Source of the DNA: Synechococcus sp. PCC 7335
Lineage (GTDB): Bacteria; Cyanobacteriota; Cyanobacteriia; Phormidesmidales; Phormidesmidaceae
Length of the DNA stretch: 64,000 nt
Reading direction: 5' to 3'
NCBI RefSeq assembly: GCF_000155595.1
Contig: NZ_DS989904.1
Location: forward strand, 1,751,175 to 1,815,174
In this document: one piece after another, positions 42,008 through 52,416 of the stretch
Layout: each line of letters opens with the position of its first letter
How positions within the stretch are numbered: position 1 is the first letter of the stretch
Position numbers and translations under genes: made by a program
The notes under the pieces: generated by a model
The model's database searches: none
The model's input: only the letters and a program-made list of their open reading frames with translations
Told to the model about the DNA's origin: nothing

Positions 42008-42391
42008 ATGCCAGAAGATTCTATGTCAGAAGAGCGAGTGTCAGAAGAGTCAGTGTCAAATGATTTGTATGCGGAACTTACAGAAATGATGGGGCCAGTG
42101 TCATGGGAACTGCTAAAGCCCCATGTACAGCGCGATGCAGTCATCGTGGTCAATCCACAGCTTGACCTGGTCGAAGCCGGGGCGGCGATCGCCTCTAATC
42201 AAACCCAGGTCGTAGAGCGTTGGATTAATGAACAGCTCATTCGCAAACCTACCGCCGAACAGCTTGTAACCTGGAATAGTGAAACCAAGCGGTTCCTCTC
42301 TTTGATTGTGCAACCCTACGTTTTAGTCCAAGTTGAGCCTGTTGCTTCTACTGAGCAGGTTGATTCATTACCTGACCTACCGTCTGATTGA
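42008..42391 (+). CDS. DUF2288 protein
   Basis: The 127-residue protein has an acidic N-terminal extension (about 1-18, with repeated SEE-SVS) and the DUF2288 core LYAELTEMMGPVSWELLKPHVQRDAVIVVNPQLDLVEAGAAIASNQTQVVERWINEQLIRKPT (about 20-83). This is a small all-helical family of unknown function, common in cyanobacteria and proteobacteria. It has no membrane segment. The gene is 9 bp upstream of the AI-2E-type exporter, so the two are probably co-transcribed. The upstream Met codons at residues 1 and 6 leave the exact start open. Confidence 0.83.
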   Translation: MPEDSMSEERVSEESVSNDLYAELTEMMGPVSWELLKPHVQRDAVIVVNPQLDLVEAGAAIASNQTQVVERWINEQLIRKPTAEQLVTWNSETKRFLSLIVQPYVLVQVEPVASTEQVDSLPDLPSD

Positions 42392-42400
42392 CAGCCGTCT

Positions 42401-43462
42401 ATGGAAGACCATCCGCTTTGGAAACACCTAGCAACATCCTCACTGTTGCGTTATTTGTTGTTGTTTGTCTGCGGGTGGGCGGCGGTAGCGCTTCTAGAAT
42501 ATTTTGAAACCGTCATTATCATCTTCACTGCTGCGACGATTTTAGCTTTTTTGCTGAGTTATCCGGTGCGTTGGCTACGACGGTTTTTGCCGCACGGCGT
42601 TGCTGTTTCGATTGTCTTTGCGATCGCCTTGATGGTAATTGGCGGCCTCATTACGACAATTGCGCTGGTTGTGCTCTCTCAGGGTCAGCCACTCATTGAC
42701 AACCTCTCTGACTTCCTAACTTCTTTGACGCCTCGGATCGAAGCCTTAGAACAATTTCTTCAACGGCGAAATCTACCTGTTGATCTGCAGTCTCTGGGTG
42801 CTCAGTTTCGCGATCAGGCGGTTGGCCTACTTGGCGTAGGCGTAAATTTGTTGCAAGGTCTAGTGAATAATTTTCTACACTCGGTTCTGATTGCTGTAGT
42901 GACTTTGTTCATGCTGTTTGACGGTGCACGGCTGTGGTATTTCCTCATCAAAAGGCTACCGCTAGACCAACAGAGGCGGATTACAGAAACTGTTCAAGAT
43001 AGTTTCTTAGGGTTCTTTTGGGGACGGCTACTTCTTTCTATCTTCTTCGGTGTGTCAACGTTTGTTGTTTTTCTATTACTAGGCGTACCCTATGCACCGA
43101 CGCTGGCCGTTATTGCTGGAGTGTTTGATCTAATTCCGGGTATCGGTGCAACCCTAGGTGTTAGCTTAATCTCACTATTCCTACTATCGCAAAGTATCTT
43201 ACTAGCTACGCAGTCAATCGTGATTTGCGTAGTGCTTCAGCAGGTAGAAGAGAATTTGTTGCTGCCGCGCATCATGAAAGACTCATTAAACATCAATCCT
43301 GTGGTGATGTTCTTTGCGCTAATTGTGGGTGCACGAATCGCAGGTGTCTTAGGAATTTTCTTGTCTATTCCAGTCGCTAGCACTATCATCAACTTATTAG
43401 AAATTGATGAAATGAAGGGCAGCGCTGCGGTATCTAGTTCCGCCGCCAAAACCAAATCTTAG
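42401..43462 (+). CDS. AI-2E family membrane transporter (PerM-like)
   Basis: The 353-residue integral membrane protein has about seven to eight transmembrane helices and the family pattern: LLLFVCGWAAVALLEYFETVIIIFTAATILAFLLSYPVRWLRR at the N-terminus, a cytosolic/periplasmic loop at about 100-150, and the C-terminal block PYAPTLAVIAGVFDLIPGIGATLG (about 229-252) and VFALIVGARIAGVLGIFLSIPVASTI (about 300-325). Family members export small molecules, including the quorum signal AI-2 in E. coli; substrate here is unknown. It follows the DUF2288 gene by 9 bp and is upstream of cimA (161 bp), so it could be part of a short operon. Confidence 0.88.
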   Translation: MEDHPLWKHLATSSLLRYLLLFVCGWAAVALLEYFETVIIIFTAATILAFLLSYPVRWLRRFLPHGVAVSIVFAIALMVIGGLITTIALVVLSQGQPLIDNLSDFLTSLTPRIEALEQFLQRRNLPVDLQSLGAQFRDQAVGLLGVGVNLLQGLVNNFLHSVLIAVVTLFMLFDGARLWYFLIKRLPLDQQRRITETVQDSFLGFFWGRLLLSIFFGVSTFVVFLLLGVPYAPTLAVIAGVFDLIPGIGATLGVSLISLFLLSQSILLATQSIVICVVLQQVEENLLLPRIMKDSLNINPVVMFFALIVGARIAGVLGIFLSIPVASTIINLLEIDEMKGSAAVSSSAAKTKS

Positions 43463-43622
43463 CCAGCTTTCCATTAGCCAGCTTGACAATAGAGTGCTAC
43501 TAGTCGTTTCATCGTGGGCGATCACCTAAAGCTCTTAAGTCTTACTAACAACCAGTACAACTAGCCTTGTCAGCCTCTATCCTACAGATCCTCGGCTGAA
43601 TACTACTCAAGCAGCAGCGCAT

Positions 43623-45272
<1,650 letters not shown>

Positions 45273-45396
45273 GTGGCGATGTCTCAAAGGCAATGTCTTG
45301 GCATGCGATTGGACTGACAGCGCATGCGAAAAAGAGAGCATAGTGCCCTCTTCCACTCGATACGTTCATCCCATTGCCTGATTCCAATCAGATCGA

Positions 45397-45840
45397 TTAA
45401 TCCAGATAGCCCATTAACGTACCAGGATCTTCATCTATATTGTTGCTGGCAATAGGTCTGTGACCAGGTAAAGAGTCAATGTCAGAAAAATCTATAGTAT
45501 CTACAGCCACAGGTCGATGGCCGGGCAACGAGTCAACAGTGGAAATCTCAAATGCACCAGACATCACCGGTCGAATACCCGCAGAGGACAATGAATCAAC
45601 GACCTCTACATTACTCAGTTCAATCGGACGATGGTTAGGCAGCGAATCAGACTCGAACACGCGAGAATGATCCGTGAGCTCTACCACTTCATGTTGAGGA
45701 GCTTTGGCTAAACCGCCCTTATTAGCAGTTTCGTCCTTTGCCGTTTCAGATTTGGATTCAGCAGTCACAGCTACTTTCTTACGGCTGCGGTTACTGCTGG
45801 CAGCACTTTTAGTGGTGCCGTTCTCGTCGGAGGTGCTCAT
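45397..45840 (-). CDS. Small protein with repeated 'DSLPGHRPI' motifs
   Basis: The 147-residue protein has a Lys/Ser/Thr-rich, probably disordered N-terminus (about 1-55) and then four repeats of about 21-26 residues: ESDSLPNHRPIEL, VDSLSSAGIRPVM, VDSLPGHRPVAVD and IDSLPGHRPIASN. Each has an RP-I/V core followed by a hydrophobic residue pattern. No signal peptide or membrane helix is visible. I recall similar 'GxRPI' repeat proteins in other cyanobacteria but know no function. The gene lies between cimA (convergent) and ssrA (divergent). A scaffold or binding role is a guess. Confidence 0.68.
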   Translation of the reverse strand: MSTSDENGTTKSAASSNRSRKKVAVTAESKSETAKDETANKGGLAKAPQHEVVELTDHSRVFESDSLPNHRPIELSNVEVVDSLSSAGIRPVMSGAFEISTVDSLPGHRPVAVDTIDFSDIDSLPGHRPIASNNIDEDPGTLMGYLD

Positions 45841-46035
45841 GGCGTTGACCTTGTTTTCTTATTATTGGAGACCTGCTGAGCCCGTTGACTGTAAGGCTTC
45901 AGAATGGCCCAAGTGCGGAGGTTCGCAGATGAATAACTATAAGATGCTATTCACTAAACTTAAGGAAATATTATAGGTGAAAATCAGACCAATTCAGTTT
46001 ACGAAAGGTAATAACGCCGATAAAAAGAGCTGTTG

Positions 46036-46068
46036 TTGTGTGCAGCTATACTTTACCGACGCTATAAT
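46036..46068 (+). promoter_or_regulatory. Putative promoter of ssrA
   Basis: A perfect -10 hexamer TATAAT lies at 46063-46068, 12 bases before the mature tmRNA 5' end. The -35 region is weak (TTGTGT at 46036-46041 is about 21 bases upstream, longer than usual). The -10 alone is a strong hint of housekeeping sigma-factor transcription. Confidence 0.55.
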
Positions 46069-46080
46069 AGTTATTCACAC

Positions 46081-46472
46081 GGGGCTGAAACGGTTTCGAC
46101 GTTTTAACGAAAGTCGTGTTGTGATACAGGTCAAGAGTGAGTCTACTCTTGTAAATAAAGGCTCAAACTTAAAGATACATGCAAACAACATCGTACCTTT
46201 TGCTCGTAAGCGCGCTCTTGTAGCTGCTGCCTAATAACCTCTTATAGGTTCGAGCGTCTGAGCTGTGACTCCGTTAAGCAGTAAGGACTAAACCCCCAAC
46301 GGGTGCTCTGGCAAACTTTCTTCGATGGGTGCGCCAGCTAAGACTTTCATCGAAGCATCCTGTTTCCGGGACAATGGAAAACTCCCGCCCTGAGGGTTAG
46401 AGGGGCTATACCTGTGAGTGAGCGACACGTGATTACTTAGAGCGGACACGGGTTCGACTCCCGTCAGCTCCA
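46081..46472 (+). ncRNA. ssrA: Transfer-messenger RNA (tmRNA)
   Basis: The RNA begins GGGGCTGAAACGGTTTCGAC and ends GGGTTCGACTCCCGTCAGCTCCA, the alanyl tRNA-like halves that pair to form the acceptor stem and T-arm, with CCA encoded. The mRNA-like part encodes the tag ANNIVPFARKRALVAAA at 46181-46231 followed by two stops (TAA TAA). The tag fits cyanobacteria. tmRNA rescues stalled ribosomes together with SmpB and targets the nascent peptide for proteolysis. Length of 392 bases fits a one-piece tmRNA. A Rho-independent terminator follows. The ends were placed from the acceptor stem and can shift by a base or two. Confidence 0.97.
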
Positions 46473-46489
46473 TCCAACCTAGATTAAGA

Positions 46490-46520
46490 AAGGCTCAACC
46501 AGTGATGGCTGAGCCTTTTG
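46490..46520 (+). terminator. Terminator after ssrA
   Basis: AGGCTCA (46491-46497) pairs with TGAGCCT (46510-46516), with a 12-base loop that includes an inner ACC/GG pairing, followed by TTTG. It sits 18 bases after the tmRNA 3' end and also lies just before the stop of the convergent mraY gene, so it may serve both. Confidence 0.75.
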
Positions 46521-46560
46521 TATACCATCGGGAATTGGGTGCTGTTAGAAGTGCTTGGGA

Positions 46561-47679
46561 CTATCTAAGCGTACTAATTGCGATGGTGGCTAGGAGAGCA
46601 CTAATCATATAGAAGACACCGACTACCTGTAGCTCTGACCAGCCAGATAGTTCAAAGTGGTGGTGCAAAGGCGCCATTCTAAACAAGCGCTTGCCTTTGC
46701 CATCTGGGCCTTTGGTAGCTTTGTAGTAGCCAACCTGTAAGAGGACGGAGAGGGTCTCGGCGACGAAGAGAAGCGTAACAATCAGTAGGCCGAATAGGTT
46801 GTGACTAAGGATACCGACAGCGGCGAGGGCACCACCTAAAGCTAAAGAGCCGGTATCTCCCATGAACACTTTGGCAGGATTACGATTGTGGGCAAGAAAG
46901 CCTAGACATGAACCACTGAGCGTAGCGCAAAAGACCATCAGATCGGGATAAGTAGGGGCAACAAGCGCACCAAGGCCTAAAAAAGCGATCGCGCCCGCCC
47001 CGCTCATCAGCCCGTCGACACCGTCAGTTAGGTTAGTAGCGTTACTCTCGGCTACTAATACAAAGCTAGCTAGCGGCCAAAAGAGAAAACCTAGCGGAAT
47101 GCTCAGGCCCAAGGGAAGCGCTACAGTGGTGATTTCGACAGACTGAGTGGTGAATGCCCAAAAGCAAAAGGCGATCGCAAATCCAATCTGTAGAATAAGC
47201 TTCGCCTTTGGAGAGATACCTTTATTAGAATGCTTTCGCATTACTTGCCAGTCATCGATCCAGCCAATCAGACCATAAGCTAGTGTCATCGCGCCTGCGG
47301 CCACTGTTAAAGGCGAAAATCCAGTCCATACCAGCGCGATTAGAACAGCAACCGGAATAAAAAAGATGCCGCCCATTGTGGGTGTGCCGGCCTTCTTGAG
47401 ATGGGCACTCGGTCCATCCTCTCTGATAAACTGCGCCGCTTTGAACCGTTTTAGGATAGGTAAGGCGACGCTGCCAGCCAATGCCGATAGTAACGCTCCG
47501 ATCACTAAAGGCCCAGTTAATTGAGGTGATAATTGAGCCGACCAAGCTGCGCCTGCTCCCACCGATCGCCCTGCCGCTAAATCTAACCCAATCGATGCGC
47601 TCAAGAGGCATCCTGCTAGCAGAATCGAAAGCTTTACACCAGATAGACCTACAGACTTTGGTAGAAACCTTGCATCCAC
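46561..47679 (-). CDS. mraY: Phospho-N-acetylmuramoyl-pentapeptide-transferase
   Basis: This 372-residue integral membrane enzyme has about ten helices. It transfers phospho-MurNAc-pentapeptide from UDP to undecaprenyl phosphate, giving lipid I. Diagnostic motifs are GTPTMGGIFFIP (about 96-107), WIDDWQVMRKHSNKG (about 140-154), ESNATNLTDGVDGLMSG (about 212-228), NPAKVFMGDTGSLALGGALAAVG (about 268-290) and RMAPLHHHFELSGWSELQVVG (about 331-351). The DDxxK, NxxNxxDGxDGL and GDTGSL motifs, which bind Mg2+ and the nucleotide, are all present. It is separate from other mur genes; murJ lies at 60520. It is convergent with ssrA. Confidence 0.96.
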   Translation of the reverse strand: MDARFLPKSVGLSGVKLSILLAGCLLSASIGLDLAAGRSVGAGAAWSAQLSPQLTGPLVIGALLSALAGSVALPILKRFKAAQFIREDGPSAHLKKAGTPTMGGIFFIPVAVLIALVWTGFSPLTVAAGAMTLAYGLIGWIDDWQVMRKHSNKGISPKAKLILQIGFAIAFCFWAFTTQSVEITTVALPLGLSIPLGFLFWPLASFVLVAESNATNLTDGVDGLMSGAGAIAFLGLGALVAPTYPDLMVFCATLSGSCLGFLAHNRNPAKVFMGDTGSLALGGALAAVGILSHNLFGLLIVTLLFVAETLSVLLQVGYYKATKGPDGKGKRLFRMAPLHHHFELSGWSELQVVGVFYMISALLATIAISTLR

Positions 47680-48167
47680 GACACTATCCTCTCACTTACC
47701 ACACACCTTTCCCATCTTCTACCAAAACTTGACGCTGTTTTGTAAATCTATGGTGATCGCAGCTACAGACTGTTCCTATTTCAGGATCGTTACCGTTCTC
47801 AGCCTTACCTTTAGCTTGCGAGGAATAAGCAGAAGAGCACTCACTTTTCATAAGTTATTACCTCACATGAAGACCTACAGCCCAGACAGCTGTAATACAC
47901 GGCTCGATGAACCTGCGCCAAACCAAGCTAAACCCTGATGGCCTCAAACAAGCTGTCCAAGTGACTAGCTTTCTGTCTAAGTGATTAGCTAAGTGCCCTT
48001 AAATAGAAGATATAAGGTCTCAAAGTGTAAAGGCTAGACTAACCTAGATCACTACCCTGACGATTGCCTCTAGGTCATTCACACAGGATTACTCACATAA
48101 CCTTCTTCTAAACCATGCCGCCTTAGATCTTCAAAGACGGCTAAAGCAAACCCTATCAAAGCAGAAA
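47680..48167. other. Intergenic region of 488 bp with a 20-bp repeat
   Basis: The gap lies between the minus-strand mraY and DUF3134 genes. It contains CTGTCCAAGTGACTAGCT (47953-47970) and CTGTCTAAGTGATTAGCT (47973-47990). The frame 47729-47938 is short, Ser/Leu-rich and unlike known proteins. No RNA gene was recognised. The mraY promoter should be here. Confidence 0.5.
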
Positions 48168-48425
48168 CTAGTCATCATCTAGTGACATCTCAGCATCATC
48201 GTCATCTTCAATAGGGTCGTCATCATCGTCTTTGTCTTCAGTGCCCATAAGATCGGCAAGTTCCTCAGGCTCGGGCTCATCCCCTATGCTGTCGACTGGC
48301 TCGCGAGGGATGAGACGGCCAGTTCCTTCTAACCAGTTTAGGATAGAGGAATCTCTTTGAAGTGGGATCACTTCGGCGGTGTCTTTACGGGGAATCTGAC
48401 GAACGGACGGATTGTAATTGCTCAT
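48168..48425 (-). CDS. DUF3134 family protein
   Basis: The 85-residue protein has a conserved N-terminal half, NPSVRQIPRKDTAEVIPLQRDSSILNWLEGTGRLIPRE (about 5-42), typical of the cyanobacterial DUF3134 family. The C-terminal half is a strongly acidic run of Asp and Glu (about 48-85) that is probably disordered. No enzymatic motif or membrane segment is present. Function unknown. The gene is 490 bp upstream of mraY on the same strand and divergent from the fibrillin gene. Confidence 0.78.
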   Translation of the reverse strand: MSNYNPSVRQIPRKDTAEVIPLQRDSSILNWLEGTGRLIPREPVDSIGDEPEPEELADLMGTEDKDDDDDPIEDDDDAEMSLDDD

Positions 48426-48683
48426 TAAGCGGTGTTAGCTAAAACGGACTAGTACATAGATAACATAGGTAAGAAGTCATCTATCAGAAATCATCTAATA
48501 GCAGAGCAGCAACTGACTTTTAAGGGTCGCGTTTGGTTATTAACAAACCACAAGCTGAACTGCCCAGGGGCACTTACTTTACAGTACCACCGCATTAATT
48601 ACATCTAATGGTGAATAGTGTCAATTGCTGAAGTATATTTCTTCGTATAAACGGGCCTATTGAAAGATAGGTCAGATAAACCC

Positions 48684-49337
48684 ATGTTGAATAAGACTGA
48701 CTTAAGAAATGCGATCGCTAATACCAACCGCGGCATCTCGACAACCGCCAATGACCGCCAGGCGATCGCGAGTATTATTGCCCGTGTAGAAGATCTCAAT
48801 CCCACGCCCAATCCTCTGTCAGCGCCTGAACTATTAGCAGGTGACTGGCGGCTGCTCTATACCACTAGTCAAGAGCTACTTGGTATTGATCGCATTCCGT
48901 TCGCGGCTTTAGGCAACATCTACCAGTGCGTTCGGCCATCCACTTCACAGATCTACAACATCGCAGAGGTTAACAGCCTACCTTTTTGCGAAGGAATTAT
49001 CTCGGTAGTTGCTGACTTTATGCCTGCGCCAGCCGATGAGTCTGCCTATTCCCAAGCATCCGCCACCACTACTGTTGAAACCCTGTCTCAGCGCCGCGTC
49101 AACGTTAGGTTCAACCGAGCCGTGTTTGGACTGCAGCGATCGCTAGGCTATCAGTCCCCTACGCAATATATCGAGCAGCTCCAGTCAACCGAAAAATTCA
49201 ACTTTCTAAAAGGCATAGATCTTGCCATCAACTCAGATCGCCAACAGGGCTGGCTAGAAATTACCTATCTAGACAAAGATATGCGCATTGGACGAGGCAA
49301 CCAAGGTAGTTTATTCGTACTCACGAAGGATACTTAA
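48684..49337 (+). CDS. PAP/fibrillin family protein
   Basis: From ATG 48684 (MLNKTDLRNAI) the protein has 217 residues; the longer frame starts with TTG at 48660. It belongs to the plastid-lipid-associated protein/fibrillin family: LRNAIANTNRGISTTANDRQAIASIIARVEDLNPTPNPL (about 6-45), ELLAGDWRLLYTTSQELLGID (about 49-69), IYQCVRP (about 79-85) and a C-terminal KGIDLAINSDRQQGWLEITYLDKDMRIGRGNQGSLFVLTK strand pair (about 175-215). In plastids these lipocalin-like proteins bind lipids of plastoglobules and thylakoids. In cyanobacteria they are linked to photoprotection. The role of this one is inferred from family only. Confidence 0.87.
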   Translation: MLNKTDLRNAIANTNRGISTTANDRQAIASIIARVEDLNPTPNPLSAPELLAGDWRLLYTTSQELLGIDRIPFAALGNIYQCVRPSTSQIYNIAEVNSLPFCEGIISVVADFMPAPADESAYSQASATTTVETLSQRRVNVRFNRAVFGLQRSLGYQSPTQYIEQLQSTEKFNFLKGIDLAINSDRQQGWLEITYLDKDMRIGRGNQGSLFVLTKDT

Positions 49338-49380
49338 CTTCCACGTTTCAACTGTCATCCTCCATGCTTTTCGCCCGCTC

Positions 49381-50271
49381 ATGCTGCCTCTCTCCCAAAG
49401 TCACCTTACACATTTTGAAAGCTGTCCTAGAAGATATCAGCACGTCTTCTTCGATGCGCTCTCTACCCCCTCTACCTATGAACAACATACCAAGACTCAG
49501 TGGGGAAGCCAGTTTCACCTATTGATGCAGCAAAAGGCATTAGATCTCCCTATCCAGGCTGTTTCCAAAGCAGATACTCAAATGATCGCCAGTTTGGACG
49601 CGCTAGCCAATGCAGCGCCCGGGGTTTTTAACCATTTGCCAGCAGCGCGATCGCCTAGCGCCTTTAGCCAAAGCGAACATCGCCGTACGCTCGCGTTCAA
49701 TGACTATCTGCTAACGGTGGTTTATGACTTGGTGGTGTTTTCTAGGCGGTCAGATGGAGGCCAGTTAGCAGACCGGTCAGGAGACCAGTCAAAAGGACAT
49801 ATATATGATTGGAAGACGCATCAGACACCCCAAAAGAAAGCCCGATTAGCGTCAGACTGGCAAACGAGACTGTATCAGTTCGTGCTATGTGAAACCACCG
49901 ATCTAACGCCCGATCAGATTTCTATGACCTATTGGTTTGTCCGATTGGATGAGTCTGAGCGCTCAGGGATGTCAGCATCTACAACGTCCATACCACCCCA
50001 GCCAAGCTCCTATCAATTTGACTATGATCTGGCCCAGCACGATCAAACGCGCCAAGACCTGTTATCACTAACAGATGGGCTGACAGAAATGCGGCGGCGA
50101 GAAAACTTTCCAAAGGTGGCAGTAGAAAAAGGTGTATGCGAACACTGCCCTTTTGCGCTTAGATGCGATCGCCTCCCCTTTTCAGCTGCTACCCAGCCTC
50201 AAACCACCCAACAGTTACTGCGAACGGCTAGCCAACTTACCGCCGATAGTGTCACAGAAGTGACTCTGTAG
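49381..50271 (+). CDS. PD-(D/E)XK nuclease with Cas4/AddB-like cysteine pattern
   Basis: From ATG 49381 the protein has 296 residues. It starts LSQSHLTHFESCPRRYQHVFFD (Cys14, with the QxxY-like lead), has the nuclease core GHIYDWKTHQTPQKK (Asp and Lys, about 140-150) and ends with KVAVEKGVCEHCPFALRCDRLPF, a CxxCx5C cluster. One N-terminal Cys plus three C-terminal Cys is the arrangement of the 4Fe-4S nuclease domain in AddB, Cas4 and related PD-(D/E)XK proteins. It is shorter than RecB or AddB and has no helicase. A role in DNA repair is plausible. The frame upstream of 49381 overlaps the fibrillin gene and was dropped. Confidence 0.83.
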   Translation: MLPLSQSHLTHFESCPRRYQHVFFDALSTPSTYEQHTKTQWGSQFHLLMQQKALDLPIQAVSKADTQMIASLDALANAAPGVFNHLPAARSPSAFSQSEHRRTLAFNDYLLTVVYDLVVFSRRSDGGQLADRSGDQSKGHIYDWKTHQTPQKKARLASDWQTRLYQFVLCETTDLTPDQISMTYWFVRLDESERSGMSASTTSIPPQPSSYQFDYDLAQHDQTRQDLLSLTDGLTEMRRRENFPKVAVEKGVCEHCPFALRCDRLPFSAATQPQTTQQLLRTASQLTADSVTEVTL

Positions 50272-50383
50272 CCTTTTGTAGGCAGCTGTGGCTATAGAAA
50301 CATGAGCGAAGATAGCAAAGACGTATAGATTCGCAGAGGTTCGCTTAAGGCGCTATGCTTGATGATCTCGCAGTATCTGGATA

Positions 50384-52411
50384 ATGGAAGCATCCTTCGA
50401 AATCACGCTGCAAATCGTTCTAACGGTCCTAGCAGGTATCGCTGCTCAGGTCATTGCAGCCTACCTAAAGGTTCCTAGTATCATTCTGCTGCTGATCTTT
50501 GGAATTGCCCTAGGGACCGATGGGTTGAACTGGATCGCTCCCCAGACACTAGGTGTCGGTCTAGAGGTGATTGTCTCATTATGCGTTGCTCTGATTCTTT
50601 TTGAAGGCGGACTGAACTTGGAGCTCAAAGAGATTGGCAAAGTCTCAGGCAGCCTGCGAAATCTGATCACCATTGGCACGTTCATCACACTCGTCGGTGG
50701 TGGAATGGCTGCTCACTGGCTAGCAGAGTTTCCCTGGTCGATTGCATTTTTGTATGCTTCGCTAATTGTTGTTACCGGGCCGACAGTCGTCACGCCATTG
50801 CTTAAGCAGGTCGGCGCAGAACGTAAGATTGCCACATTGCTAGAGGGTGAGGGCGTCTTGATTGATCCTGTTGGAGCGATTCTAGCGGTCGTCGTTCTAG
50901 ACATCATTCTCAATGGTGATACTGATCCAGCCTTCGTGATAGGTGGACTGCTCGCTAGACTCGGTATCGGAATTGCTATTGGCGGTGGCGGCGGCGCACT
51001 AATGGCACTTTTCTTACGCACGGCAGATTTTTTATCGGAGGAGCTACGTAATCTGGTTGTGCTAGCCGGAACGTGGGGTTTGTATGGCCTTGCTCAAAGC
51101 GTACAGGGAGAGTCAGGGCTGATGGCAGCGGTCGCCGCAGGTATCGTGGTCCGAGCTATCTCAATCCCAGAAGAGCGGTTGCTCAGGAGGTTTAAAGGGC
51201 AGCTAACTATTTTTTCTGTGTCGGTGCTGTTCGTTTTGCTAGCGGCTGATCTATCAATAGCCAGCGTATTTGAGCTAGGGTCGGGCTCTGTGTTAACGGT
51301 ACTTGTTTTAATGTTTGTCGTTCGGCCAGTTAATGTTTGGGCTTGCACATTCAATAGCGATCTCAACTGGCGACAGAAGGCTTTCATGAGCTGGATTTCG
51401 CCGCGTGGGATTGTTTCAGCCTCTGTAGCATCCTTGTTTGCCATTCTATTAACCGATCGAGGCATCAACGGTGGCGACTCGATTAAAGCCTTAGTGTTTT
51501 TGACTATTATCATGACCGTCTTTGCCCAAGGGCTAACGGCGCGCAGCCTAGCACAGGCACTCAAAGTAACCTCTAGCAGCGCAACGGGCGTGGTGATTGT
51601 CGGCTGTAATCCATTAGGACTAAAGATTGGTAGGTTGTTTAAAGGTAGAGGCGAGTCGGTTGTGATTATCGATACTGACAAGGCAGCCTGCGATAACGCC
51701 AAAGAAGAAGGCTTTGACGTCTTCGTCGGTTCAGCGATGAATGGAGAGATTCTAGAAGAAGCAGGCTTGAGTTCTATCGGCACATTTCTAGCTGTGACGA
51801 ATAATGGGGAAGTGAACTCTGTGATCGCAGAACGAGCGAAAGAGGAGTTTCAGCCGCCTAGAGTGTTTGCAGTTCTGCCTCGGACCCAAGCAGGAACGGC
51901 TGATGCCAAAAATGATAAAGCAAGGGGTGAGGTGAAAACGCCCCGACTGCCTGTGAAGAAGTGGAACACGTATATCACTGACGATGCGGTTCAGACAGGA
52001 ACGTATGACTTTACTGAAGATGCGATCGCCCCTCAAAGAGAACAAGTTAACAAACTTATTGAAGAGGGCGATGTCATCCCACTAGTAATCGAACAAGCCG
52101 AAAAGCTTGAAGTCGCACTAGGTGAAACCGAATGGCTCGCCGGAAGCCAGCTTACCTACCTAATTCACGATCCCACCCCCCAGCTACTCAAGCGGCTCTC
52201 CGGTGCTCGCAAGCCCTCCCGCCAGATCATCAAGCCTACTCCAGAAGACTCGCCAGCGGCCACTGGAAAGTCGGCAGACAAACCAGCGGCTAAGAAAGCC
52301 TTAGATGGGAATGGAAAAGGTAGAAGTGAATCCGCTCAGCCTAAACCGGCTTCGTCTAAGTCTGAAAATATTAAGGCGATCCAACCTAGAAAACTGATCG
52401 AGGAGCCCTAG
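50384..52411 (+). CDS. CPA-type cation/proton antiporter with TrkA-N domain
   Basis: The 675-residue membrane protein has about 12 N-terminal helices (about 1-395) in an NhaP-type antiporter fold with GPTVVTPLLKQVGAERKIATLLEGEGVLIDPVGAILAVVV (about 131-170), which contains the conserved acidic residues. A TrkA-N/Rossmann domain follows (about 400-515), TGVVIVGCNPLGLKIGRLFKGRGESVVIIDTD, likely binding a nucleotide. The tail is Lys/Pro/Ala-rich and disordered (about 610-675). It exchanges Na+ or K+ for H+ across the plasma or thylakoid membrane; ion choice cannot be read. The cobI gene follows after 5 bp, an unexpected operon partner. Confidence 0.87.
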   Translation: MEASFEITLQIVLTVLAGIAAQVIAAYLKVPSIILLLIFGIALGTDGLNWIAPQTLGVGLEVIVSLCVALILFEGGLNLELKEIGKVSGSLRNLITIGTFITLVGGGMAAHWLAEFPWSIAFLYASLIVVTGPTVVTPLLKQVGAERKIATLLEGEGVLIDPVGAILAVVVLDIILNGDTDPAFVIGGLLARLGIGIAIGGGGGALMALFLRTADFLSEELRNLVVLAGTWGLYGLAQSVQGESGLMAAVAAGIVVRAISIPEERLLRRFKGQLTIFSVSVLFVLLAADLSIASVFELGSGSVLTVLVLMFVVRPVNVWACTFNSDLNWRQKAFMSWISPRGIVSASVASLFAILLTDRGINGGDSIKALVFLTIIMTVFAQGLTARSLAQALKVTSSSATGVVIVGCNPLGLKIGRLFKGRGESVVIIDTDKAACDNAKEEGFDVFVGSAMNGEILEEAGLSSIGTFLAVTNNGEVNSVIAERAKEEFQPPRVFAVLPRTQAGTADAKNDKARGEVKTPRLPVKKWNTYITDDAVQTGTYDFTEDAIAPQREQVNKLIEEGDVIPLVIEQAEKLEVALGETEWLAGSQLTYLIHDPTPQLLKRLSGARKPSRQIIKPTPEDSPAATGKSADKPAAKKALDGNGKGRSESAQPKPASSKSENIKAIQPRKLIEEP

Positions 52412-52416
52412 CCATA

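Noticed and set aside
45355-45380. Glutamine (glnA-type) riboswitch, from a CGTTCATCC motif
   Set aside because: The partner GGAAGTAGG-like segment and stem are absent, and the motif is not upstream of a glutamine gene.
46240-46260. tRNA T-arm-like GGTTCGAGC
   Set aside because: It lies inside the tmRNA between the tag stop codons and the 3' domain, with no acceptor stem or other tRNA arms around it.
47729-47938. Small ORF in the gap upstream of mraY
   Set aside because: No homology pattern, irregular composition and no ribosome-binding site.
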